Positions 23,971 to 33,900 of a stretch of 40,914 bases of DNA are shown here, one piece after another. The translations under genes and the position numbers were made by a program. Source of the stretch: Acidimicrobiales bacterium (lineage in GTDB: Bacteria > Actinomycetota > Acidimicrobiia > Acidimicrobiales > SKKL01). The number at the start of each line of letters is the position of its first letter. The first letter of the stretch is position 1. The stretch spans positions 1 through 40,914 of the forward strand of contig SKKL01000138.1 of assembly GCA_007121465.1 (NCBI GenBank), given 5' to 3'. Below the pieces are notes generated by a model, which was not told the origin of the DNA, ran no database searches, and saw only the letters and a list, made by a program, of their open reading frames with translations.

Positions 23971-25893
23971 ATGGCTGACTTCACGAGCGATCTGCTCCAC
24001 GCCGACGACGAGACGATCGTCGCTGCGGTCGAGGCCGCCGAGATACCGGCCCTGTTGCCGGCGCTTGCCGCCATCACCGGGGACCACTCGCTGATCCCGG
24101 ACCACCTGCAGCCGTCGGCGACGGGCCTGATGGACCCCACCGGCGGACTCTCCCCGGATCAGCAGGCCGACGCCCGACGCCTGGCGACCGACGCCCTCAC
24201 GCGCCTGCGCGACGAGGCGACGGTCCCCGAGCCCGAGGTCGACATCGACACCCTGCGGACCCTCCTCGAGTTCGCCTCCGGGGGAGCGAACGTCGACGAC
24301 TACCTCGAGTTGCTCCGCGAGGAGCTCAACCTCGGCGAGGACCTGCGAACCCCCGACTGGACCAAGGACCAGATCGCTCCGGACCGGCCGTTCCGCGTCG
24401 CCATCATCGGCGCCGGCATGTCGGGGCTCGTCGCTGCCTTCCGTCTGCACCAGGCCGGCATCGAGGTGGTCGTCCTCGAGAAGAACGACGACGTGGGCGG
24501 CACCTGGTACGAGAACCGCTATCCCGGTTGCCGGGTCGACGTCTCCAACCTCTTCTACTCGTACTCCTTCGCCCAGCGCGACGACTGGCCCGAGCACTAC
24601 TCCTCCCAGTCCGTGCTCCTCGACTACTTCCGCCAGGTCGCCGAGGACACGGGAGTTCGCGATCTCATCCGGTTCGAGACCGAGGTGTCGTCGATGTCCT
24701 TCGACGACGACACCGCCATCTGGACCCTCGACGTCGTGGGGCCCGGCGGGGTCGAGGAGCGCGTCGAGGCCAACGCAGTGATCTCCGCGGTCGGTCAGCT
24801 CAACCGGCCCCAGCTCCCCGACATCCCCGGGGTCGAACGGTTCACCGGTCCAGCCTTCCACTCGGCGCGCTGGGACCACGACGTGGACCTCGCCGACAAG
24901 CGGGTGGCGGTCATCGGCACCGGCGCCAGCGCCGCCCAGTTCATCCCGCGCGTGGCCGAGGCGGCCGGGCACCTCACCGTGTTCCAGCGGACCCCCGCCT
25001 GGTTCATCCCCTCGCCTCAGTACACCGACTCCATCTCTCCCGAGGTGATGTGGCTGCGCCGGAACATCCCGGGCTACGCCAACTGGAACCGCTTCTGGGT
25101 GTTCTGGCGCAACGTGGAGGGGATGCTGCCGGCCGCCCGGGTCGATCCCGACTGGGATGGCGAGGGCCGCTCGGTCAGCGAGACCAACGAACTGATGCGC
25201 ACACTGCTCACCGGGTACATCGAGAGTCAGTTCGCCGAACGACCCGACCTGCTCAAGTCCGCCGTTCCCGACTACCCGCCCTTCGCCAAGCGGTTCATCC
25301 TCGACGACGGGGCATGGGCCGGAGCGCTCACCCGAGACGACGTGCGCCTCGTCACCCAGCCCATCGCCGAGATCACCGAGGCGGGGGTGTGCACCACCGA
25401 CGACGAGCTGCACGAGGCCGACGTGATCATCTACGGCACCGGGTTCGCCGCCTCGGACTTCCTCACCCCCATGAAGGTCACCGGACGCGGCGGCGTCGAC
25501 CTGCACGAACGGTGGGGTGGCGACGCCCGCGCCTACCTCGGCATCACCATGCCGGAGTTCCCCAACTTCTTCATGCTCTATGGCCCCAACACCAACATCG
25601 TGGCCAACGGCAGCATCATCTACTTCTCCGAGTGCGAGGTGCACTACATCCTCGGCTGCCTGCACGAGATGCTCTCCCACGATCTTGCCGCCATCGAACC
25701 CACCGTCGATGCCCACGACACCTACAACGCCGAGGTCGACGCCCAGAACCTGCGCATGGCGTGGGGCGTGTCCGACGTGAGCAGCTGGTACAAGAACGCG
25801 ACCGGCCGCACCGCCCAGAACTGGCCGTTCACGTTGCTCGACTTCTGGCAGCGCACCCGCCGCCCCGACCTCGAGCACTACGAGGTTCGCTGA
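23971..25893 (+). CDS. Baeyer-Villiger monooxygenase, 4-hydroxyacetophenone monooxygenase-like
   Basis: A type I flavin Baeyer-Villiger monooxygenase, which uses NADPH and O2 to insert oxygen next to a carbonyl and gives an ester or lactone. The FAD site is GAGMSG (147-152), the family fingerprint is F291-TGPAF-H297-SAR-W301, and the NADPH site is IGTGAS (315-320). An N-terminal helical extension of about 140 residues and the total of 640 aa match the HAPMO subgroup, which acts on aryl and some aliphatic ketones. The start is ATG 23971 with AGGGGAGGA 10 nt upstream; the track start at 23890 lies upstream of the promoter box. The stop is 7 bp from the convergent BVMO stop. Confidence 0.93.
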   Translation: MADFTSDLLHADDETIVAAVEAAEIPALLPALAAITGDHSLIPDHLQPSATGLMDPTGGLSPDQQADARRLATDALTRLRDEATVPEPEVDIDTLRTLLEFASGGANVDDYLELLREELNLGEDLRTPDWTKDQIAPDRPFRVAIIGAGMSGLVAAFRLHQAGIEVVVLEKNDDVGGTWYENRYPGCRVDVSNLFYSYSFAQRDDWPEHYSSQSVLLDYFRQVAEDTGVRDLIRFETEVSSMSFDDDTAIWTLDVVGPGGVEERVEANAVISAVGQLNRPQLPDIPGVERFTGPAFHSARWDHDVDLADKRVAVIGTGASAAQFIPRVAEAAGHLTVFQRTPAWFIPSPQYTDSISPEVMWLRRNIPGYANWNRFWVFWRNVEGMLPAARVDPDWDGEGRSVSETNELMRTLLTGYIESQFAERPDLLKSAVPDYPPFAKRFILDDGAWAGALTRDDVRLVTQPIAEITEAGVCTTDDELHEADVIIYGTGFAASDFLTPMKVTGRGGVDLHERWGGDARAYLGITMPEFPNFFMLYGPNTNIVANGSIIYFSECEVHYILGCLHEMLSHDLAAIEPTVDAHDTYNAEVDAQNLRMAWGVSDVSSWYKNATGRTAQNWPFTLLDFWQRTRRPDLEHYEVR

Positions 25894-25900
25894 GGTTCCC

Positions 25901-27703
25901 TCACGTCACCCAGCGGAACTCGAGGCCATCGAACGCGCCGGACCGACGCCACTCGTCGAGGTAGCGGAAGTAGGCCATCGCCCCGTGGGGGTAGCCGACG
26001 TTGAGGCGTTGGTGCGGGAGCGGCGGCCGACCCTCGTTGTTGTAGTAGCCCGGCGTGCAGTCGGGTGAGCCGAGCATGCGCCCGGCACCCGAGCCGAGCA
26101 GGTCGAGCCACGCCTCCTCCGCGTCGGCGGTGACCTCCACCTCGGCGGCGCCCTCGTCGATCGCGTGCTGGATGACGGCCGCGATGGTTGTGCCCGACTC
26201 GGTGAGGTTGTGCGGCACGTTGGAGATGAGGTTGGCTCCCTGGGTCGGCTGCACCACGAACAGGTTGGGGAACCCGTTCACGTGGATGCCGTGCAGGGTG
26301 CGCATGCCGTCGGCCCAGTAGTCCGACAGACGAACGCCGTCGCGCCCGACCGGGTCGTAGCCCGCTCGCTCGGTATATGCGCTGCCCACCTCGAACCCCG
26401 ACGCGTAGATGATGCAGTCGAGCTCGTACTCCACCCCGGCGACGACGACTCCCCGCTCGGTGATGCGCTCGACGCCCTGACCGCCGGTGTCGACGAGGGT
26501 CACCCCCGGCTCGTTGTAGGCCTGCAGGTACTCGTCGTGGAAGCACGGACGCTTGCACAGCTGGCGGTACCAGGCCTTGAGCTTCTCGGCGGTGGCGGAA
26601 TCGGACACGACCGAGTCGACCCGGGCCCGAATCTCCTCCATCTTCTCGAAGTCGGCGTCCTCGAACGCGGCGAGCATCCCGGCTGGCGTGCGCTCATCGG
26701 GCGGCAGCTCGGCGATCTTGGACCGGATTCGCCGAGCCAGGTCGGTCCACCCGTCCTGGACGAGGTCCTCTTCGGCCATGCCGCCGGTCTGGTTGGCACA
26801 GAAGTTCTCGAGCCACCGCTTCTGCCACCCGGGGGTGGAGATGGTGGCGAACCACTCGGGGTCGATCGGATGGTTGGCGCGCACGTCGACCGACGACGGG
26901 GTGCGCTGGAACACGTAGAGCTCGCGGCAGGCCCGCGCCAGGTGCGGCACGCACTGCACCGATGTGGCACCGGTGCCGATGAGGCCCACCCGCTTGTCAC
27001 CCAGCCGGTCGAGCGGAGCCCCGGTCGGGTCGCCGCCGGTGTAGTCGTAGTCCCAGCGGCTCGTGTGGAAGGAGTGCCCGGCGAAACTCTCGAGGCCGGG
27101 GATTCCGGGCAGCTTCGGCACGTGCAGCGGTCCGGTGCCCATGGCGAGGAAGGCGGCGGTGAACTCGTCGCCCCGGTCGGTCCGAACAACCCACACCGAT
27201 CGCTCGCCGTCCCACACCAGCCCGGTGACCTCGGTGTGGAACAACGCCTGCTCGTAGAGGCCGTACTGGCTGGCGATGCGCTGGCAGTGACCGAGGATCT
27301 CGGGCGCGTGGGCGTACTTCTCGCTCGGCATGTGACCGGTCTCTTCGAGCAGCGGCATGTACACCATCGACGCGGTGTCGCACTGGGCGCCCGGATAACG
27401 GTTCCAGTACCAGGTGCCGCCGACGTCGCCCGCCTTGTCGATGAGCCGAACGTCGGTGATACCCGCCTCGACCAGTCGGGCTCCGGTGACCAGCCCGGCG
27501 AAGCCCGCGCCGATGAAGGCGACGGTCACGTGGTCGGTGACGGGCTCTCGCTCCGCTCTGGGGGTGTACGGGTCCTCGAGGTAATAGGACAACTGCCCCT
27601 TGAGGCGCAGGTACTGGGCGTTGCCCTCCGGTCGCAGACGCTTGTCGCGCTCGGCGCGGTACTTCTCGAGCAGCGCCGCCTTGGTATCGGCGTCGATCCC
27701 CAT
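25901..27703 (-). CDS. Baeyer-Villiger monooxygenase, cyclopentadecanone/steroid monooxygenase-like
   Basis: A second type I BVMO from a different subgroup. From ATG 27703 (GGGGGAC site) it is 600 aa, like cyclopentadecanone monooxygenase, which takes large cyclic ketones, and close to steroid monooxygenases. The FAD site is GAGFAG (65-70), the fingerprint is F207-AGHSF-H213-TSR-W217, and the NADPH site is IGTGAT (242-247). The N-terminal extension is short (about 58 residues), and the C-terminal tail after residue 540 carries the PGYYNNEGRP block typical of the group. The 839-aa track ORF runs into the upstream hydrolase in a wrong frame. It lies 35 bp downstream of the MBL-fold gene on the same strand, so they are probably co-transcribed. 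Confidence 0.93.
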   Translation of the reverse strand: MGIDADTKAALLEKYRAERDKRLRPEGNAQYLRLKGQLSYYLEDPYTPRAEREPVTDHVTVAFIGAGFAGLVTGARLVEAGITDVRLIDKAGDVGGTWYWNRYPGAQCDTASMVYMPLLEETGHMPSEKYAHAPEILGHCQRIASQYGLYEQALFHTEVTGLVWDGERSVWVVRTDRGDEFTAAFLAMGTGPLHVPKLPGIPGLESFAGHSFHTSRWDYDYTGGDPTGAPLDRLGDKRVGLIGTGATSVQCVPHLARACRELYVFQRTPSSVDVRANHPIDPEWFATISTPGWQKRWLENFCANQTGGMAEEDLVQDGWTDLARRIRSKIAELPPDERTPAGMLAAFEDADFEKMEEIRARVDSVVSDSATAEKLKAWYRQLCKRPCFHDEYLQAYNEPGVTLVDTGGQGVERITERGVVVAGVEYELDCIIYASGFEVGSAYTERAGYDPVGRDGVRLSDYWADGMRTLHGIHVNGFPNLFVVQPTQGANLISNVPHNLTESGTTIAAVIQHAIDEGAAEVEVTADAEEAWLDLLGSGAGRMLGSPDCTPGYYNNEGRPPLPHQRLNVGYPHGAMAYFRYLDEWRRSGAFDGLEFRWVT

Positions 27704-27738
27704 GGACGTGTCCCCCCGTTCCCCTTGGTGATCGAGTC

Positions 27739-28476
27739 CTATCCCAGGCCGAGGCGGTCGAGCAAGATCGGAGGGGGCGAGGCATCGTCGTCGGCGAGCA
27801 TCGCCGCCCGCTGGACGTTGACCGGCGTCCACTCCTGACCCGGCCATGCATCCCACGGACCGGACTCGACCCGAGTGGGATCGCCCTCGGCATCGACGCA
27901 CGCGCGGAGGTAGGCCTGGAGGGTCCGCACCTCCTCCTCGCCGCCGATGGGGCCGTGACCGGGAACCACGATCGGGGCCAGTTCGACGATCTGGTCGAGC
28001 GCGTTCGCCCAGGTCGCGGGATCGCCGTCGTAGGCGGCGGGGATCACCCCGAAGCTGCACATCGCTCCGGCGAAGACGATGTCGGCCCCCGGCACGACCG
28101 CGACGAGGTTCTCGAGCATCTGCCCCGCGGTGGGGACGACCACCACCGCCGGGGTGAGCTGGGCTGCTTCGGCCACCACGTGGGTGACGGTGCGGGTGCG
28201 GAAGTCGTCGCCGAACTGGGATGCCGAGTCCGGGAACAGGTGCCGGAACACCTCGACGTTGGCCGGCTGGTCGAGCAGCGCGCTGGCCTGGCGGGTCCCG
28301 TAGACGCCGGCGAGGCGGAACCGGGTGGATCCGCCGGCGAACTCGACGTGGCTGCTGGTGAGGACCAGGCGAGGGATCGGAACCCCCCAGGCCTCGACCG
28401 CTCCCGCGAAGGCCTCCCACTGGGAGGCCACCATGAGGCTGTCGACCACCGTGAGCCCGTCGTCCTCGACCACCAC
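27739..28476 (-). CDS. Metallo-beta-lactamase-fold hydrolase with degenerate metal site (start uncertain)
   Basis: The MBL-fold protein is 245 aa from the first standard start, GTG 28476. The order of elements fits: the strand pair VVVEDDGLTVVDSLMV, the loop LTSSHVEFAGG where HxHxDHxGG is expected, the FAGAM region where FAGD is usual, and a preserved PGHGPIGG. At least three metal ligands are therefore replaced (H to S, H to F, D to G/A), so normal zinc hydrolysis is doubtful. The same frame continues upstream through LVPLAPGVHAWLASEAAHGRTNAG, which is the normal MBL N-terminus, back to CTG 28563, with no ATG, GTG or TTG. The real start may be that CTG. The gene lies between the BAX-inhibitor gene (13 bp if CTG is used) and the CPDMO-like gene. 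Confidence 0.75.
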   Translation of the reverse strand: MVVEDDGLTVVDSLMVASQWEAFAGAVEAWGVPIPRLVLTSSHVEFAGGSTRFRLAGVYGTRQASALLDQPANVEVFRHLFPDSASQFGDDFRTRTVTHVVAEAAQLTPAVVVVPTAGQMLENLVAVVPGADIVFAGAMCSFGVIPAAYDGDPATWANALDQIVELAPIVVPGHGPIGGEEEVRTLQAYLRACVDAEGDPTRVESGPWDAWPGQEWTPVNVQRAAMLADDDASPPPILLDRLGLG

Positions 28477-28576
28477 TCCGGCGTTGGTGCGCCCATGGGC
28501 AGCCTCGGACGCCAGCCAGGCGTGGACGCCCGGCGCGAGCGGAACGAGGTCGGGGGGTGTCAGAACGCCCGGCCGA

Positions 28577-29287
28577 TCAGTTGCGAGCGGAGAGCAGGCG
28601 CAGCACGTACCAGAACATCGTCATGATCGAGGCGAACAGACCGGCCGCAGCCGCGACGTACGCCTCCTCGGGGAACGTCCGCTGAGCCGACTGGGTCTGG
28701 TAGAGGATGGCGGCCCCGGCAACACCGATCATGGCGACCGAGAACCAGGTTCCGAGGTTGAAGCCGAAGAGCACGGCCCCGATGATGGCGACCAGGGCGA
28801 GTCCGAATCCCCACATGACGATGGGTCGCAGGAAGCTCAAATCGGTGGCGGTGGTGAGAGCGATGACCGTGAGCACGGCGAACCCGATGGCGGTGATGAC
28901 CGCGGCACTGACGACCGTGCCCGCGCCTTGGTAGTTGAAGACGTAGAACAGGAACGGGGCGAAGATCACCGAGTACGCAGCGGCGATGGCGAACAGGCCG
29001 GCGTACTGCTTGGACGGGTTGTCGAGTGCCGCCGTGGCCTGACCGGCGAACCAGTTCACGACCATGAAGGCACCGAGGAGCAGCAGCCAGGAACCGCCGC
29101 CTCCGTCGATGAAGAACATCTCGAACAGGCGCTCGGCGATCCCGCCGTTGAACAGCGCGACCTCGAGGCCGACGAACACCGCGAAAGCGAGCGCGATGTG
29201 CTGGTACACCTTGACCATGAAGGCACGGCGACGATCGTCGGCGAGGCCGATGACCGGGGTGGTGGGGCTGGGAGCACTGGCGTACAC
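28577..29287 (-). CDS. BAX inhibitor-1 family (YbhL/YccA-like) membrane protein
   Basis: A 236-aa multi-pass membrane protein with seven hydrophobic segments after a cytoplasmic start (DRRRAFMVKVYQHIALAFAVF). It matches the BI-1/TMBIM family, including the FNYQG loop and a C-terminal YVLRLLSARN end. Bacterial members are pH-sensitive Ca2+ leak channels or act in membrane protein quality control. The GTG start has GGAGG 11 nt upstream. It is downstream of the antiporter and upstream of the MBL-fold gene on the same strand. Confidence 0.87.
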   Translation of the reverse strand: MYASAPSPTTPVIGLADDRRRAFMVKVYQHIALAFAVFVGLEVALFNGGIAERLFEMFFIDGGGGSWLLLLGAFMVVNWFAGQATAALDNPSKQYAGLFAIAAAYSVIFAPFLFYVFNYQGAGTVVSAAVITAIGFAVLTVIALTTATDLSFLRPIVMWGFGLALVAIIGAVLFGFNLGTWFSVAMIGVAGAAILYQTQSAQRTFPEEAYVAAAAGLFASIMTMFWYVLRLLSARN

Positions 29288-29444
29288 GTTTGCTGAGACC
29301 TCCGCCTCATTCCTCTAGAACGCCCTATTTCTACCAGCATTCGCCCCCGAAGTGGCACCGCTGACGGGCGTTTCCCCCGCCAGGACCCGCAGATCCCGAT
29401 CAACCCGTTGCGCCCCGCACATGGCGCAGTCGTCCCTCGCCCGA
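29288..29444. other. 157-bp gap between antiporter and BAX-inhibitor genes
   Basis: No gene is seen. The part next to 29287 is relatively AT-rich (ttctagaacgccctatttctacc) and probably holds the BAX-inhibitor promoter on the minus strand. The part near 29445 should hold the antiporter terminator, but no long stem is visible. Confidence 0.4.
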
Positions 29445-30899
29445 TCAGTGGAGCCCGATGATTCCCCGGACCTGCGGGAGGGTCTCCTCGTCGGCCATGA
29501 CGAGCAGTCGGTCGCCGGCGAACAGCTCGGTACGGCCCTGGGGCACGACGACCTCGTCACCACGCTGGATGAGCACGATGAGTGAGTCCTCCGGGAAGTG
29601 CAACCCGAGGATGGCCACGCCGTCGGCGGGCGAGTCCCCCGGCACCACCAGCTCGTGGAGATCGTGACCCGAGTCGCCTTCGAGCGCAGCCTCGATCCAG
29701 TAGCCCCTCCGACCCCGGTCGGTCTCGGCCACGCCGAGCCACCGCGCCACGATGGGGATGGTCGATCCCTGGACCGCGACCGAGATCAACACGACGAAGA
29801 AGACGATGTCGAAGATCCGATCCGCTCCGTCGATGCCCTCGACCACCGGGAGGGTGGCGAGGATGACCGGCGTCGCTCCTCGGAGGCCCACCCAGGAGGT
29901 CATGGCCAGATGGCGCCAGGGGAGACGGAACGGCAGCCCGGTGACGAACACGGCCACCGGGCGGGCCACGAAGGTCAGCAGTGCGGCGACGACCACCCCA
30001 TCGACGACGACCGCACCCAGGTCACTCGGGAACACCAGGAGTCCGAGGAGCACGAACATCGTGATCTGCATCAGCCAGGCGATGGCGTCGAAGAAGTGGG
30101 ACAGGCTGCGCTTGTGGAGCAGTTCGCGGTTGGCGAAGACGAGTCCGGCGACGTAGGCGGCGAGGAACCCCGACCCTCCGAGCCAGGTGACCCCCTCGAA
30201 CACGAGGATCACGAAGGCGATGGTCATCGGCGGATAGAGGCCGTCGTAGTCGAGGCGCACCTCGTTGATCACCCACACCGCTATCCGACCGAGGATCCAG
30301 CCAGCAGCCGCGCCGAGCGCCATCTGGACCACGAAGCTCCCCGCGAGTCCGGCGAGACCACTGCCCTCACCGGTGACCACGGTGATGACCGCGACGGTGA
30401 GGAACACCGCGGCGGGGTCGTTGCTGCCCGACTCCAGCTCGAGGAGGGGACGGAGGCGGCCCTGGAGTCCCAGCCCCTTGGACCGCAGGATCGAGAAGAC
30501 CGCCGCCGCGTCGGTCGAGGCGATGATCGCCCCGAGCAGCAGGCCGTACTGGAGATCGAAACCGAGGACGAACGCCGCGGTCACGCCCAGGACTCCGGCG
30601 CTGAGCATCACGCCGACCGACGCGAGGGTCACCCCAAGGCCGAGCACCGGACGGACGTCGGACCACCGAGTGGAGAAGCCACCGCTGAAGAGGATGAACG
30701 CGAGGGCGATGACACCGACTCGGCTGGCCACCTCGAAGTCGTCGAACTCGATGCCGAGCAGACCTTCGGAGCCCGCAACCATGCCGAGGAAGAGGAAGAG
30801 CAGGAGGCTGGGAACGCCAAAGCGCGAGGACGTCTTGCTCAACAGAGCGCCGCAGAGGAGCAGAGCACCGGCGAGGATCATCGTCGGATCGGCGTTCAC
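29445..30899 (-). CDS. Potassium/proton antiporter (CPA1, NhaP2/CvrA-like) with TrkA_C domain
   Basis: A monovalent cation/H+ antiporter of the inner membrane, 484 aa. The exchanger domain (about residues 8-385, about 12 helices) carries ASTDAAAVF (about 127-135) and ESGSNDPAAVF with N160-D161, the ion-binding pair of the CPA1 family. A cytoplasmic TrkA_C regulatory domain (about 400-484, HELVVPGDSPADGVAI to GDRLLVMADEE) fits the NhaP2/CvrA type, which extrudes K+ or Na+ in exchange for H+. GTG 30899 (MNADPTMILAG) is the start. The 1130-aa track ORF runs antisense through the trehalose gene. It is divergent from that gene, which would fit osmotic control of both (inference). Confidence 0.9.
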   Translation of the reverse strand: MNADPTMILAGALLLCGALLSKTSSRFGVPSLLLFLFLGMVAGSEGLLGIEFDDFEVASRVGVIALAFILFSGGFSTRWSDVRPVLGLGVTLASVGVMLSAGVLGVTAAFVLGFDLQYGLLLGAIIASTDAAAVFSILRSKGLGLQGRLRPLLELESGSNDPAAVFLTVAVITVVTGEGSGLAGLAGSFVVQMALGAAAGWILGRIAVWVINEVRLDYDGLYPPMTIAFVILVFEGVTWLGGSGFLAAYVAGLVFANRELLHKRSLSHFFDAIAWLMQITMFVLLGLLVFPSDLGAVVVDGVVVAALLTFVARPVAVFVTGLPFRLPWRHLAMTSWVGLRGATPVILATLPVVEGIDGADRIFDIVFFVVLISVAVQGSTIPIVARWLGVAETDRGRRGYWIEAALEGDSGHDLHELVVPGDSPADGVAILGLHFPEDSLIVLIQRGDEVVVPQGRTELFAGDRLLVMADEETLPQVRGIIGLH

Positions 30900-30995
30900 C
30901 GCTACAGAGTGCCTGATGCCCGCCAACGGCACGAACCACCTCTGGGACGGCGCAGTACCAACGCAGCACCGACGGCCCACTGGCATGATGGTCCG

Positions 30996-33900
30996 GTGAT
31001 CGACTTCGGCGACCTGGACGCAGTGATCCTCGACACCGATGGCGTGATCACCGACACCGCCTCGGTGCACGCCGCGGCCTGGAAGGAACTGTTCGACAGG
31101 TTCCTGCGGCACCGCAACGGAGGTGAGGGCTACGACCCGTTCACCGACGATGACTACCGGCGCCACGTCGACGGCAAACCCCGCCTCGACGGTGTGCGCA
31201 GCTTCCTCACCTCGCGGAGCATCGAGATGCCCGACGGCTCCCCCGACGACCCACCCGGCGACGAGTCGGTCGCCGCTCTCGGCAACGCCAAGAACGAGCG
31301 GTTCCTGTCGCGCCTCGATCGCGAACCGCCCCGACCCTTCCCGGGCACTGTGGCGTTCCTGCGGGAGGCCCGAGCGGCCGGCATCGCGACCGCCGCCATC
31401 TCGGCCAGCCGCAACGCGGGCGCGGTGCTCGACGCGGCAGGGGTGGCGGACCTGTTCGACCACATCGTGGACGGCAACGACGCCGACCAGCTCGGGCTGG
31501 CCGGGAAACCCGACCCGGCGATCTTCCTCGAGGCCGCCCGCCGGCTGGACGTCGAGCCCGACCGGGCTGCGGTCGTCGAGGATGCGCTGTCGGGAGTGGA
31601 GGCGGGTCGAGCGGGGCGTTTCGCCCTGGTCGTCGGCGTCGACCGCACCGGTCACCCCGAGGACCTCGCCGGCCATGGCGCCGATGTCGTCGTCGGCGAT
31701 CTGTCCGAGATCCGCATCGCGACGCCCGACCGGCCCCTCACCTCGCTCCCCCACGGCCTCCTCGACCCTACGCTCCTCGCCGAACACATCGGCGAGCGAC
31801 GCCCGGCGGTGTTCCTCGACTACGACGGAACGCTCACCCCCATCGTCGACGATCCCGATGCAGCGACGCTGCCCGACGCCACCCGCCGGGCGATCCGGCG
31901 TCTGGCGAAGCTGTGCCCGGTGGCGATCGTCAGCGGACGCGACCGGGCCGACGTCGCCACCCTCGTGGGCATCGAAGACATGGTCGTCGCGGGTAGCCAC
32001 GGCTTCGACATCACCGGCCCCGGGTGGGAGCACCAGTTCCCACCCGGTGCCGACGCGCAACCCTCGCTCGCCGCCGCTGCCGACCAGCTCGACGCCGAGA
32101 TCGGCGACATCCCGGGCGCCTTGGTCGAACGGAAGCGCTACGCGGTGGCGATCCACTTCCGCAGGGTCGATCCCGACCGTGTCGACGAGATCGACATTGC
32201 CGTCGAACGAGCCGTCTCCGACCATGACGGGCTGCGCCGCACGGCGGGGAAGATGATCTTCGAGCTGCGGCCCGACCTCGACTGGGACAAAGGGCGCGCC
32301 CTCGAGTTCCTGCTCGAGCAGCTCCACCTCGACCATCCCGGCATCGTCCCGGTCTACGTGGGCGACGACGACACCGACGAAGACGCCCTCCAGGTCGTGC
32401 GGCACGGCGGCCTGGGGGTCATCGTCGGCGACGAGAACCGACCCACGGCCGCCCACCTCCGTCTCGACGACCCGGGCGAGACGATGACGTTCCTCCACCG
32501 ACTCGCCGACCTGCTCGAAGCCCGTACCCACACCGACCGATGGGTGCTCCGCTACGACGGGTTCGACCCCGATACCGAAGGCCACCGCGAGGCTCTCTGC
32601 ACGCTCGGCAACGGTTATGTCGCCACCCGGGGTGCGCTGCCGGAGAACGACGCCGGGGGGCCCAGCTACCCCGGCACCTACCTCGCTGGCGTGTTCAACC
32701 GCCTCACCACCGAGATCTCGGGGCGTCCGGTCGAGAACGAAGACATGGTCAACGCCCCGAATTGGCTCTGCCAGACCTGGCGCCCCGAAGGGGGCCAGTG
32801 GTTCGACCTCCGCGTCGTCGACGTGCTCGACCACCATGTCGAGCTCGACATGCGCCGGGGGGTGTTCACCCGGTCGTCACGCATCCGCGACGCCGACGGC
32901 CGGACGACCCGGGTCACCCAGCGTCGGCTCGTGTCAATGGCCGATCCGCACGTGCTCGCGATGGAGACCACGCTGTTGCCCGAGGACTGGTCGGGCCGGG
33001 TGGAGGTGCGCTCGGGCATCGACGGCCGCGTGACCAACAGCGGCGTGGCTCGGTACAGCCAGCTGGCGAACCAGCACCTCGACGTGATCGATGCCGCGGC
33101 CGACGACTCGGCGGCCCAGATCACCGTCGAGACCACCCAGTCGCGAGTACGGATCGCCATGGCCTCGCGAACCGAACTCACCGACGACCGGTCCGTCGAC
33201 ACGGCACCGGTCGAGCGAGGGGCCTTGGTCGGTCACCGACTGGTGTTCGCCGTGGAGGAAGGCGAGCCGGTCACCGTCGACAAGGTGGTCGCCGTGCACA
33301 CCTCCCGTGATCACGCGGTCACCGAGATCGGTCTCGACGCCCGCACACGGATCGAGCGAGCGGGGCGCTTCGACGATCTCCTCACCCCCCACGTCACCGC
33401 GTGGTCACACGTGTGGAATCGGCTGCGCATCGACGCCGACGTCGACGAGTCGACCGCCATGATCATCGACCTCCACCTGTTCCACCTCGCCACGGTGGTG
33501 AGCCGTCACTCGGGCGAGATCGACGCAGGCATCCCGGCCCGTGGGCTGCACGGCGAGGCCTACCGGGGCCACATCTTCTGGGACGAGATGTTCATCGTTC
33601 CCCTGCTCGCGGTCCGACTCCCGGGCCTCGCCCGTGGACACCTGCTCTATCGGTACCGACGTCTGCCCGAGGCTCGCCACGCCGCCGCCGCGGAGGGCTA
33701 CCGCGGCGCGATGTTCCCGTGGCAGAGCGGGTCGAACGGGCGGGAGGAGACCCAGACACTTCACCTGAACCCGAGATCGGGGCGGTGGTTGCCCGACGGC
33801 TCCCACCTGCAGCGCCACATCAACGCCGCGGTCGTCTATGACGTGTGGAAGTACCACGAGGCCACCGGAGACATCGATTTCCTCGCCTTCCACGGGGCCG

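Noticed and set aside
23965-25878. 637-aa minus-strand ORF inside the HAPMO-like gene
   Set aside because: Antisense shadow; the plus strand carries clear BVMO motifs in order.
29598-30995. N-terminal part of the 1770-aa plus-strand ORF
   Set aside because: It is exactly antisense to the antiporter gene, shows the H/E/D/G-rich composition of shadow frames, and happens to be in frame with the trehalose gene that truly starts at 30996.
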